Source: Lachnospiraceae bacterium (GTDB taxonomy: Bacteria > Bacillota > Clostridia > Lachnospirales > Lachnospiraceae). From it: a stretch of DNA of 40,346 nucleotides. Under the pieces are notes generated by a model, which saw only the letters and a list, made by a program, of their open reading frames with translations, was not told where the DNA came from and ran no database searches. Both the position numbers and the translations under genes were made by a program. This document shows, in pieces, positions 32,852-40,346 of this stretch; within the stretch, counting starts at the first letter, position 1; every line of letters begins with the position of its first letter. The stretch covers positions 1-40,346 of the forward strand of contig JAJQCZ010000035.1 in NCBI GenBank assembly GCA_021202465.1, written 5' to 3'.

Positions 32852-34240
32852 ATGGGTGATTTGAAACAGACTGTAAAGGAACTAATTTCCGCAGAAACAG
32901 AGGAAGAATGGTTCGATTTTAAAGAAAACTGGTACGAACCGGCCGGAATAGGTGAGTATATCTCCTCTTTATCGAACGCAGCGGCTATGCTTGGCAAAGA
33001 ATATGGCTATTTGATATGGGGTGTAAATGATAAAAGCCATGAAATTGTGGGAACTGCCATGGATTACCGCAAGGATGTAAAGAACGAACCCTTAGAGCAC
33101 TATCTTGCAAGGCAGCTCATGCCGGATATTGCTTTTCTATTTCAGGAAATAAAGATCAACCGCAGGCGTATTGTAGTACTTGTAATACCTGCCGCACATC
33201 AGGTTCCAACAGCGTTTAACGGACACCGTTTCCTGAGAATCGGTTCCAGTAAGGTGAATTTAAATAAATATCCTGAGCGGGAAGCACGCCTGTTTGACAT
33301 TTTAAGGAATGGATTTCCCACAATAGAGAATACGGAGGCAGATAGCCAGGAGCTGACCTTCCGCAAATTATTTCTATATTATGAGGATAAGGGAATTATA
33401 TTAAGCAAAAAAACATTTAAAAAGAATCTGGGTTTTTTGACAAAGGATGGAAAATACAACCTGCTTGCGCAACTGCTATCCGACAACAGCCAGATTCCAA
33501 TTCGGGTATCTATTTTTAAGGGAAGGGATAAGACATCTTCCCTCTATTCCGTGAGGGAATTCGGCAATAACAGTCTGCTCCTGTCATTAGACAAGGTTCT
33601 GGAATATGGAGATGTTTTAAATATCATACAGGCGGATGAAAGTAACCGCATTGTGGAGAGAAAAGAAATTCCACTGTTTGATCAAAGTGCTTTTCGCGAG
33701 GCAGTAATCAATGCATTTGTGCATAATTTATGGATCGACGGAAATGCGCCAATGATAACTGTGTACAGTGACCGGATAGAAATTTTATCTCGTGGTACGC
33801 TTCCACCGAAACAGACGATACAGGGCTTTTATCTGGGAGAGTCTGTGCCGGTAAATCAGAAATTGTCAGATATATTTTTACAGCTCCATATCAGCGAGCG
33901 CTCAGGCAGAGGCGTTCCAAAAATAACCGGCGTATATGGAAAAGAAGCATTTGAATTTCGTGAGAATTCCATCGTGGTAACAATTCCTTTTCATTATCTT
34001 GAGACAGATCTGGGGAATAAGATGGGGAATAAAAATGGGGAGTACACGATCAAATTAAACCCGACACGTCAGCGGATTCTTGAGGAAATGAGAAACAATC
34101 CAAATGTCACAGGCGAACAGCTGGCTCTGATGATCGGGATCAAGAAAACGGCAATTGAAAACAATATCTCTTTTCTGAAAAAAAATGGGTTGGTGGAACG
34201 GATGGGTTCCAGAAAAAACGGTTGGTGGAATGTAAGATGA
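32852..34240 (+). CDS. AlbA_2 (Schlafen-type) domain regulator with C-terminal winged helix
   Basis: 462-residue protein. An AlbA_2/Schlafen-like N-terminal domain (about 1-140) has FDFKENWYEPAGIGEYISSLSN and GYLIWGVNDKSHEIVGT. A GHKL-like C-terminal region (about 280-380) has FREAVINAFVHN and ISERSGRGVPKI. A Gly-Asn-Lys repeat linker (NKMGNKNGE) leads to a winged helix (about 405-460, EQLALMIGIKKTAIENNISF). The family is called ATP-binding or divergent AAA-4 proteins; members are putative regulators, often in accessory DNA. Base composition is much more AT-rich than in neighbouring genes, a sign of transfer. RBS is GGGAGG. The function is unknown; DNA-binding control of its own promoter is plausible. 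Confidence 0.82.
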   Translation: MGDLKQTVKELISAETEEEWFDFKENWYEPAGIGEYISSLSNAAAMLGKEYGYLIWGVNDKSHEIVGTAMDYRKDVKNEPLEHYLARQLMPDIAFLFQEIKINRRRIVVLVIPAAHQVPTAFNGHRFLRIGSSKVNLNKYPEREARLFDILRNGFPTIENTEADSQELTFRKLFLYYEDKGIILSKKTFKKNLGFLTKDGKYNLLAQLLSDNSQIPIRVSIFKGRDKTSSLYSVREFGNNSLLLSLDKVLEYGDVLNIIQADESNRIVERKEIPLFDQSAFREAVINAFVHNLWIDGNAPMITVYSDRIEILSRGTLPPKQTIQGFYLGESVPVNQKLSDIFLQLHISERSGRGVPKITGVYGKEAFEFRENSIVVTIPFHYLETDLGNKMGNKNGEYTIKLNPTRQRILEEMRNNPNVTGEQLALMIGIKKTAIENNISFLKKNGLVERMGSRKNGWWNVR

Positions 34241-34325
34241 AAAGGATTACGTGCTGATATACACCCCCAGCACAAACGCTTGTGGAGCCAAACCTGAAAA
34301 AAGAAAGACTAACACATCATAAAGG

Positions 34326-34365
34326 AAAGCGGAGAGACCACATTCCTGCGTCTCTCCGCTTTTTT
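34326..34365 (+). terminator. bidirectional terminator between the AlbA_2 gene and the BspA-like gene
   Basis: 12-bp perfect stem AAAGCGGAGAGA / TCTCTCCGCTTT, loop 13 bases, followed by T residues on the plus strand. It lies between two convergent stop codons (34240 and 34384) and can serve both strands. Confidence 0.88.
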
Positions 34366-34383
34366 GTCGTGCAGCCTAATGCA

Positions 34384-37300
34384 CTACTTGGATATCTTTA
34401 CCTTCTTTTTCGCACTCCACGCGGAGTAATATTTTGTCCCGCTCACCGTCTTGTAGGCACGGATGCGCACATAGTAGGTTTTACCCTTTTTGAGGCTTCC
34501 GATGGTTTTGCTGACCGTGGCGGCCTTACTGACGGACACGGTCTTATTTCCGCTCGCGAAGCTGCTGCTGGTAGAATACTGGATCTGGTAGCCGGTCGCC
34601 TTGGAATTTTTCTTCCACTTCACTGTCATCTTCTTCGAGGCAGAATTCTTCACAGAGGAAAGCGTCACGCCGGTCAGACGCACAGTCGTCTTCACGGAGG
34701 AAGCGGTTCCCGTTCCGGTCGACGCATAGGCGATCACTTTATAATAGTAGGTCTTCCCGTTGGTCACCTTATAGGTTCCGCTGGTCTTATTCGTGTACGT
34801 AACTGTGGAGCCCGACTTCACCGTGGCGATCTTCTTATAGGTGCCGCTCTTGCTGGTGCTCCGGTAAATATAATAGCCCGTGGCGCCGGTGACCTTCTTC
34901 CAGGTCAGCTTGATGCCGGAGGACATGTTCGTCAGCTTCAGGCTGGACGTGGCCTTGGGCGTCACTTTTACGGTGATCGTCGCAGTCGCCTTACTGTAAG
35001 CTGTGGTCGCCGCCGCCGTGACCGTAATCTTCACCGTTCCCACCTTTACCGCCTTGATCTTACCAGTGGACGCATTGACAGTCGCGATCGAAGTATCTGC
35101 CGACTTATAGCTCAGCGTCGTTTTTGCGCCGGAGACGGTCGGCGTCCATGTCTTCCCTACGGCGAGAGTGGTCGTCGACTTGGAAACGGTCAGAGTCTGG
35201 GACTTCTTCGAGGTTGTAGCTGCCGCTGTGGTTGTCTCCTCGGCTGCGGCCGTTGTTGATTCCTCAGTCGCAGCTGTTGTTGATTCCTCCGCCGCCGCTG
35301 TCGTTGTCTCCTCGGTCGCGGCCGTCGTCGTCTCTTCCGCCTCGGTTGTCGGTTCCGAGATCTTGAAAGTGAGAGTTACGCTCTTTGACGCATAGCGGTC
35401 TGTCGCAGCAACAGCAATCTCAACGCTCGCGGTCCCGGCCTTCAAAGCCGTAACGACACCGTCAGAATCGACTGTCAGAACGGATGTATCACTTGAAGTG
35501 AACGTAATCGTGCCGCCGCTGTCCGCCGAGGCCGTGATGGTTGTGGTCTTACCAACGGTCAGAGATGTCGACGCACCGTAAGCCAGTCCCGGATCCTCTT
35601 TTTCATACTCATACGTTACACCGTCTGCCAGCTGAAGCGTCGACCAGGTCAGTCCCTTCCACGGGACGCTGTACTCACTGTAGGTTGGCACGGCGCCTGT
35701 CGCGCTGGTGATCGTTGTGCCATCGTCATATTCCAGGCCGTAACCAAGGCTGAGCACACCGTCTTCCACACTCCAGGTAATACCGTTCAGGCAGATGCCG
35801 CAGGTATCCGGCGTCTCGTCCTGCCATGCATTCTGTTCAAAAATGCAGTTTTCGTCAAACTCGATATAATCCACATCGTCCGAATCACAGAGTGCGCTGT
35901 TATAATTTCCCAGGAAAGAGCAGCTGTTGAAGATCAGGTTCTGAGCCGTGTCACCGTCATAATTATAATATTCAATACAGCTATATTTACTGCGATATGA
36001 CGAGCTGTATGCATTTCCACTGATCACACAGTCAGTAAAGGTCGCACTCGATTCATAAACATTTGCAAAATATACCATGCAGTCACGCATGACACAGTCA
36101 TCCGCAGTAAATGTATCTACGTCGGAAAGCACCACCGCGATCGTACCGCAGCCAAAGAGATCACAATTTACCAATCTGATATCTGTACAATCATCCGCAT
36201 CCAGCACGACGCCGTTGTCACCGCATGAGCCGAAGGTTACGCTGGTATGTCCCATGATCACGCCGTTTATCTCTATATTGTAGCAGTCCGTCAGATAAAC
36301 CACCGCGTCATAAAGATACGTTGAAAGAATCTCCGCCTCTCCGCTGTGCTCCGCCTCAATCGTAAGCGCCGTCACTTCTTTTATTGTAAGAGTATATCCA
36401 AAATAATAATCCCCGTCTTCCAGAATAATCCGGCGGTATGAACCGATGGCCTCCTTAAGTTCGGAACTGGTGGATACATAGATCGTCTCGATCTCGACCT
36501 CTCCCAGACTCACAAATTCATTTCCGTTCTTATTCGCATAATAATAAGCCGGACTGTTCGAATAGCCGGTGATCGTAACAGCAGAGGGAATCGCCGCCGT
36601 CCCTATCCCTGCCAGGTTAGCTGGAAGAGTCATGGCCGTCAGAGAACTGCAGCCCTCAAACGCACTAGCTCCCAGCGAAGTCAGACTGTCCGGGATCGTG
36701 ACATCTGTCAGTGCCGTGCAATTATAAAACGCGTAATAATCGATGGAAAACAATCCATCCGGAAGCGTAACAGATGCAAGAGACGTACAATTATAAAACG
36801 CATAATAGCCGATGGATTCCACGCCGTCCGGCAGTGAAATGGCCGAAAGGGCTGTACAGCCATAAAACACCTGATTGCCGACAGATTTCAAGCTATCCGG
36901 CAGAGAGATAGGCGTAAGGGCTGTACACCCAAAAAATGCACTGGATCCGATAGATTCCAATCCGGAACATAAAACGACCTCCTGTAGACTTGTACAGTTC
37001 GAGAACATACCGCTCTCAAGGGTCGTCACACTGGACGGTATCGAAATACTGCTCAATGAGCTGCACCCGGCAAACGCCCTGTACTTGATCGTCGTAAGGC
37101 TGTCCGACAGTGAAATACTCTTCAAACCCGTACAATAATTAAATGCATACTCCTTAATAGTCGTCACACCGGATGGTATCTCCAGCGTCGTCAGAGAGCT
37201 GCAGTTGTAGAAAGCCCGAGAACCGATCGAGGTGATACCCTCCGGAAGTGTGATCTCTGTCAGATTACTGCAGCCATAGAAAGCACAGCCTCCAATGCTT

Positions 37301-38259
37301 GTAATGCCTTCAGGCAATATAACCTTCACGATTCCGGCCGACCAGTCATGCCAGCCAGGCCATGGATCATCATTATATGAGTTTCCAGTCCATTCTGACA
37401 TCTCACCGGAGCCGGAAATCGTCAGAACACCTTCCTCGCTCAGTGTCCAGTCCAAATCATCTCCACAGGTTCCACTGGCTATCGGTTCTCCGGTCAGTGT
37501 ATAATTCACCGTCACATCATCCAGACCGGCCCCATATCCCATCGAGATCGTCTTCCATTCCACCGGGCTCCCGCCGTAATTCACAGCCGAGAGAGCAGAA
37601 CAGTCCGCAAAAGCGTAATACTCAATACTTGTCACACTGGTCGGAATCGTTACGCTCTGAAGACTATCACAGTGATAAAATGTATTGCTTTTAATCGTCG
37701 TGATGGAAGAAGGAATCGTTACGCTGGTCAACGCGTCACAATCATTAAATGCATGCGCCCCAAGGCTTGTCACACTGTCAGGTATCTCAACAGAAGCCAA
37801 CGCCTTACAATTGTAAAACGCTGAGTTTCCAATTGTCGTAACGCTCTCCGGAAGAGTGATTTCCGTCAACAACTTGCAATAGCAGAACGCATTGCTCCCG
37901 ATGGAGGTCACACTGTCCGCAAGTGTTACTTCCGTTACGGAAGTGCAACTGTAAAAAGCATAATCTCCTATATCCGTCACACCGTCTTCTACGACGATCT
38001 TCGTGATCTGATCCCGATAGCTGGTGTCATCTACGGACCAGAGAGTCGTCGAATACGTCGCATCCGTCATCTCCCCGGTGCCGCTGATCGTCAGCACATA
38101 GTCGCTGTCGATCGTCCACGTCAGATCATCCCCACACTCTCCACTGGCAATCTCCCCGTCATCCGCATACGCCGGCACAGGCCGCAGGCCGAATACCAGC
38201 ACGGACATCAGAACCGTCATCAGGACGAGGAACGTCCATTTCTCAGGCTTCAATTTCAT
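34384..38259 (-). CDS. BspA-like LRR surface protein with beta-helix, Big2 and FN3 domains
   Basis: 1291-residue exported protein. The signal peptide is about 1-33 (VFGLRPVPAYA). A SGxCGDDLxWT...LTISGxGEM module occurs twice (about 36 and 265) and in weaker form near 850, each heading a section. More than a dozen BspA-type leucine-rich repeats (SIGSNAFCYCKLLTEITLPE type) span about 90-590. A beta-helix-like section with short repeated strands lies at about 600-830. The first Big2 domain is followed by a Thr/Glu/Ala linker of EETTTAA units, a second Big2 and two FN3-like modules ending KKVKISK. BspA-type proteins bind host matrix or other bacteria. The start at 38259 has GGAGG; the longer ORF to 38616 lacks support. 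No LPXTG is present. Confidence 0.88.
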   Translation of the reverse strand: MKLKPEKWTFLVLMTVLMSVLVFGLRPVPAYADDGEIASGECGDDLTWTIDSDYVLTISGTGEMTDATYSTTLWSVDDTSYRDQITKIVVEDGVTDIGDYAFYSCTSVTEVTLADSVTSIGSNAFCYCKLLTEITLPESVTTIGNSAFYNCKALASVEIPDSVTSLGAHAFNDCDALTSVTIPSSITTIKSNTFYHCDSLQSVTIPTSVTSIEYYAFADCSALSAVNYGGSPVEWKTISMGYGAGLDDVTVNYTLTGEPIASGTCGDDLDWTLSEEGVLTISGSGEMSEWTGNSYNDDPWPGWHDWSAGIVKVILPEGITSIGGCAFYGCSNLTEITLPEGITSIGSRAFYNCSSLTTLEIPSGVTTIKEYAFNYCTGLKSISLSDSLTTIKYRAFAGCSSLSSISIPSSVTTLESGMFSNCTSLQEVVLCSGLESIGSSAFFGCTALTPISLPDSLKSVGNQVFYGCTALSAISLPDGVESIGYYAFYNCTSLASVTLPDGLFSIDYYAFYNCTALTDVTIPDSLTSLGASAFEGCSSLTAMTLPANLAGIGTAAIPSAVTITGYSNSPAYYYANKNGNEFVSLGEVEIETIYVSTSSELKEAIGSYRRIILEDGDYYFGYTLTIKEVTALTIEAEHSGEAEILSTYLYDAVVYLTDCYNIEINGVIMGHTSVTFGSCGDNGVVLDADDCTDIRLVNCDLFGCGTIAVVLSDVDTFTADDCVMRDCMVYFANVYESSATFTDCVISGNAYSSSYRSKYSCIEYYNYDGDTAQNLIFNSCSFLGNYNSALCDSDDVDYIEFDENCIFEQNAWQDETPDTCGICLNGITWSVEDGVLSLGYGLEYDDGTTITSATGAVPTYSEYSVPWKGLTWSTLQLADGVTYEYEKEDPGLAYGASTSLTVGKTTTITASADSGGTITFTSSDTSVLTVDSDGVVTALKAGTASVEIAVAATDRYASKSVTLTFKISEPTTEAEETTTAATEETTTAAAEESTTAATEESTTAAAEETTTAAATTSKKSQTLTVSKSTTTLAVGKTWTPTVSGAKTTLSYKSADTSIATVNASTGKIKAVKVGTVKITVTAAATTAYSKATATITVKVTPKATSSLKLTNMSSGIKLTWKKVTGATGYYIYRSTSKSGTYKKIATVKSGSTVTYTNKTSGTYKVTNGKTYYYKVIAYASTGTGTASSVKTTVRLTGVTLSSVKNSASKKMTVKWKKNSKATGYQIQYSTSSSFASGNKTVSVSKAATVSKTIGSLKKGKTYYVRIRAYKTVSGTKYYSAWSAKKKVKISK

Positions 38260-38494
38260 ACAATACCTCCATTCTGCATTTTTCAGCAAACGAATCCCTG
38301 TCGTTCGCCATAGTTTCTTACAACTGATATTAACAGATATTTTTTTTGCCGTCATTAAGGTGAATTTTAACAATTGCAAAATTTTCCTGTTTTTTAATCC
38401 ACAGAATCTTTTACATTTTCGATACATTCCGGAGGCGAAAAAGATCCTGTAACGATCTATGAATCTATTCTTTCCTTCACTCCGTAGGACAAGC

Positions 38495-38550
38495 AAAAAA
38501 CGACCGGCTCCTGGCAGGGAGAACTGCTCCCCGTTTCGGAACCGGCCGTT
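38495..38550 (-). terminator. intrinsic terminator after the right-edge surface protein gene
   Basis: Minus-strand outer stem AACGGCCGGTTCC / GGAGCCGGTCGTT with two mismatches, enclosing an inner GGGAG-CAGTT-CTCCC-type hairpin, then six T residues (38500-38495). It lies about 120 bases past the stop at 38673. The rest of 38260-38494 is the AT-rich upstream region of the BspA-like gene, in which I see no convincing promoter. Confidence 0.8.
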
Positions 38551-38672
38551 ATAAATACAGTTATTATAAATGCAGCGACGCCATGCTGTCCGCCGCAAAA
38601 CGGTCCATGACAGCACAGCGCCGCCGCCGTGTCATTTCCGGGAGGAAGGCTGTATGCGCCTTCACCGCAGAA

Positions 38673-40346
38673 CTACTTTGTGATTTTTACCTTTTTCGTG
38701 CTGCTCCAGGCAGAGTAATAATTCAGGCCGGAAACCTTCTTATAAGTACGCAGCCGGACATAGTAGGTCTTACCCTTCGTCAGCCCGGAGATCGTCTTGC
38801 TGGTGCCGGACACAGTTACCGTCTTCGAGCCGCTGAAGCTCTTGCTGGTCGAATACTGAAGCTGATATCCCGTCACCTTGCTGACCTTCGTCCACTTCAC
38901 GCTCAGCTTCTTCGAGGAAGAATTCTTCACGCTGCTCAGACTCGGCGTCGTCAGGCGCACAATCTTTACCCCTTTGTAGGAGCTGGTACTGCTTCCAGAG
39001 TAAGCCTTCACCGCGTAGGTGTACGTCGTGCCGTTCTTACTCTTCACGGCGGTATCTGTGTAACTGACCGTAGAACCGCTCTTGATGGTCTTGACCTTCT
39101 TATAGCTTCCGGAACTGGTCTTCCGATAAATATAGTACCCTTTGGCTCCCGACACCTTGCCCCACTTGATCTGTACTCCCTTCGTGGTATTGGTCAGGCT
39201 GGAAATGGTCGGGGTCGCCAGCTTCACGGTGACCGTCACCTTCTTCGTGGCAGAATTACGGTTACTGTCCCCTGCTGCCTTTACCGTGATGGTCACCTTG
39301 CCGGGCGCCTTGCCAGTGACGACACCGGAGGAGCTGACCGTGGCAATGGACGTATCGCCGGAGGTATAGGTGATCGTCCCCACGCCGCTGGCCGTGATGG
39401 TAGTCGTCTTCTTCACATAGATCGTGGAGGATCCCACGGAAGCCGTCACCGTCTGGCTTGCCTTGCTGATAGTGAATGTCTTTGTCACGGTTCCGGTATA
39501 GTTCCCCGTTCCTGTGACAGCGACCGTCGCCGTTCCGGCATTGGTGTTGTTGCTATAGGTAACTGTATAATCGGTGCCCTTCGTCAGCGTTGTGCTGCCG
39601 TATTTCACCGTCACCGTCGGCGTCTTTGCCGCGCCGTTATAGGTGTAGCTGGTTGCCGAGAGGGTGACCGTGCAGGCGGAGAGACTGATGACCTCCTTCA
39701 CACCGCAGACGGAGCAGACACCATTTACATAAGTATGGCTCGCCGTGTAGCTCGCACCATCCTTGCTGCAGGTGGCGGTATGTGTTCCGTCGCCGTTATC
39801 CTTGTAACTGTAGCTGTGGCCTGTCGCCGCTGTCTCATCGTCTGTATACGTATCGCCGCACTTCGAGCAGGTATAGGTAGTATAGCCGCCCACTGTGCAG
39901 GTCGGTTCTGTGACACTGGAGGTATAGCTGTGGCCCGTCGCCGGGATAACATCTGTCTTCGTATCGGTGTATTCCGTCCCTGCGAAGGTTACCGTCGCGG
40001 TATACACAGTCTTACCATCTACCGTGCAGGTGGCTGCCGTTGTCTTACTTGTCACCTCAGCATCCACCGTCTGTGTGTCGTCTCCTGCGCTGCAGGTGAA
40101 GGTTGCCGTGCAGCTGGAATAATCTGCCGACCAGGTAAATGTCGGCTCACCGTAGCTGTGGCCCGTCGCCGGGATGGCTTCTGTCTTCATATCGGTGTAT
40201 TCCGTCTCTGCAAAGGTTACCGTCGCGGTATACTCAATCTTACCGTTCTCCGTGCAGGTCGCTGCCGTCGTCTCATTCGTAACGGCAGCGTCTAACGTCT
40301 GCGTGTCGTCTTCTGCACTGCAGGTGAAGGTCGCCGTACAGCTGGA
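38673..40346 (-). CDS. C-terminal part of a surface protein with 76-residue repeats, Big2 and FN3 modules (5' end outside the window)
   Basis: The frame is open to the right edge, giving at least 558 residues without the N-terminus. From the edge inward: repeats of about 76 residues (228 bp) with the signatures ATFTCSAGDDTQT, YTATVTFAGTEYTD and IPATGHSY; a shorter Cys-pair repeat YTCSKCGDTYTDD; an MBG/YDG-type domain (SATSYTYNGAAKTPTVTVKYG); a Big2 domain (SSTIYVKKTTTITASG); and two FN3-like modules ending KKVKITK. The last two modules match the C-terminus of the BspA-like protein in order and wording. Probably a secreted adhesin-like protein; the catalytic or binding N-terminus is unseen. 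The methionine at 40190 is not the start. Confidence 0.8.
   Translation of the reverse strand, partial: SSCTATFTCSAEDDTQTLDAAVTNETTAATCTENGKIEYTATVTFAETEYTDMKTEAIPATGHSYGEPTFTWSADYSSCTATFTCSAGDDTQTVDAEVTSKTTAATCTVDGKTVYTATVTFAGTEYTDTKTDVIPATGHSYTSSVTEPTCTVGGYTTYTCSKCGDTYTDDETAATGHSYSYKDNGDGTHTATCSKDGASYTASHTYVNGVCSVCGVKEVISLSACTVTLSATSYTYNGAAKTPTVTVKYGSTTLTKGTDYTVTYSNNTNAGTATVAVTGTGNYTGTVTKTFTISKASQTVTASVGSSTIYVKKTTTITASGVGTITYTSGDTSIATVSSSGVVTGKAPGKVTITVKAAGDSNRNSATKKVTVTVKLATPTISSLTNTTKGVQIKWGKVSGAKGYYIYRKTSSGSYKKVKTIKSGSTVSYTDTAVKSKNGTTYTYAVKAYSGSSTSSYKGVKIVRLTTPSLSSVKNSSSKKLSVKWTKVSKVTGYQLQYSTSKSFSGSKTVTVSGTSKTISGLTKGKTYYVRLRTYKKVSGLNYYSAWSSTKKVKITK

Noticed and set aside
38260-38616. 119-residue N-terminal extension of the BspA-like protein
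   Set aside because: No signal peptide at that start, AT-rich spacer-like DNA that crosses a terminator, and a good ribosome binding site at 38259.

Overview
The window looks like a chromosomal segment of a high-GC, spore-forming, anaerobic Firmicute of the Lachnospiraceae/Clostridia type. The grounds are a SipL-like spore coat morphogenesis protein, a FabK-only type II fatty acid synthesis operon with a fused AccD-AccA, a DUF951 protein, an S8 protease of the clostridial Csp type, and BspA-like and fibronectin-III surface proteins. No rRNA, tRNA, CRISPR array, transposase or phage gene was seen.

Left part (1-11160, mostly minus strand): sipL and a small PrcB-like lipoprotein, with a sigma-E-like promoter in front of them; rpoN (sigma-54) with its own terminator; a GNAT acetyltransferase and a DUF2156 protein overlapping by 4 bases; an orphan acyl-carrier-like protein; a ClC transporter - sirtuin - DUF951 run; a Cof-type HAD phosphatase; a membrane-tethered MerR regulator; and one small plus-strand gene of unknown function. 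A repeat made of tiny hairpins sits directly upstream of the ribosome binding sites of rpoN and of the orphan carrier protein.

Middle part (11160-22890, minus strand): a complete fatty acid synthesis operon in the order fabH, acpP, fabK, fabD, fabG, fabF, accB, fabZ, accC, accD-accA fusion, second FMN oxidoreductase, followed by a MarR regulator that is a good FabT candidate. A TTTGA-N3-TCAAA palindrome at 22829-22841 lies in the fabH promoter region and fits a FabT operator. An intrinsic-terminator-like hairpin between acpP and fabK could raise carrier protein output over the downstream enzymes.

Right part (22983-40346): secreted multi-domain proteins and a few plus-strand genes. An NlpC/P60 protein and a papain-like protease carry fibronectin-III modules in the same cyclic order A-B-C. 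In the protease a three-module unit of 846 bp is tandemly duplicated with no difference that I can see. The NlpC gene has an attenuator-like leader with two mutually exclusive hairpins. Divergent to the protease lies a cytoplasmic GH2 glycosidase, then a Csp-type S8 protease, then an AT-rich, probably acquired AlbA_2/Schlafen-type regulator with a 15-bp inverted repeat in front of it. The end holds a BspA-like LRR/beta-helix/Big2/FN3 surface protein and the C-terminal part of another surface protein that runs off the right edge; these two share the same C-terminal module.

The most useful leads are the NlpC leader attenuator, the A-B-C higher-order FN3 repeat with its recent duplication, the AlbA_2 upstream inverted repeat that resembles DNA inside the gene, the leader-associated hairpin repeat, and the FabT-type operator. 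All coordinates and motif matches were read by eye; no alignment, folding or database search was run.
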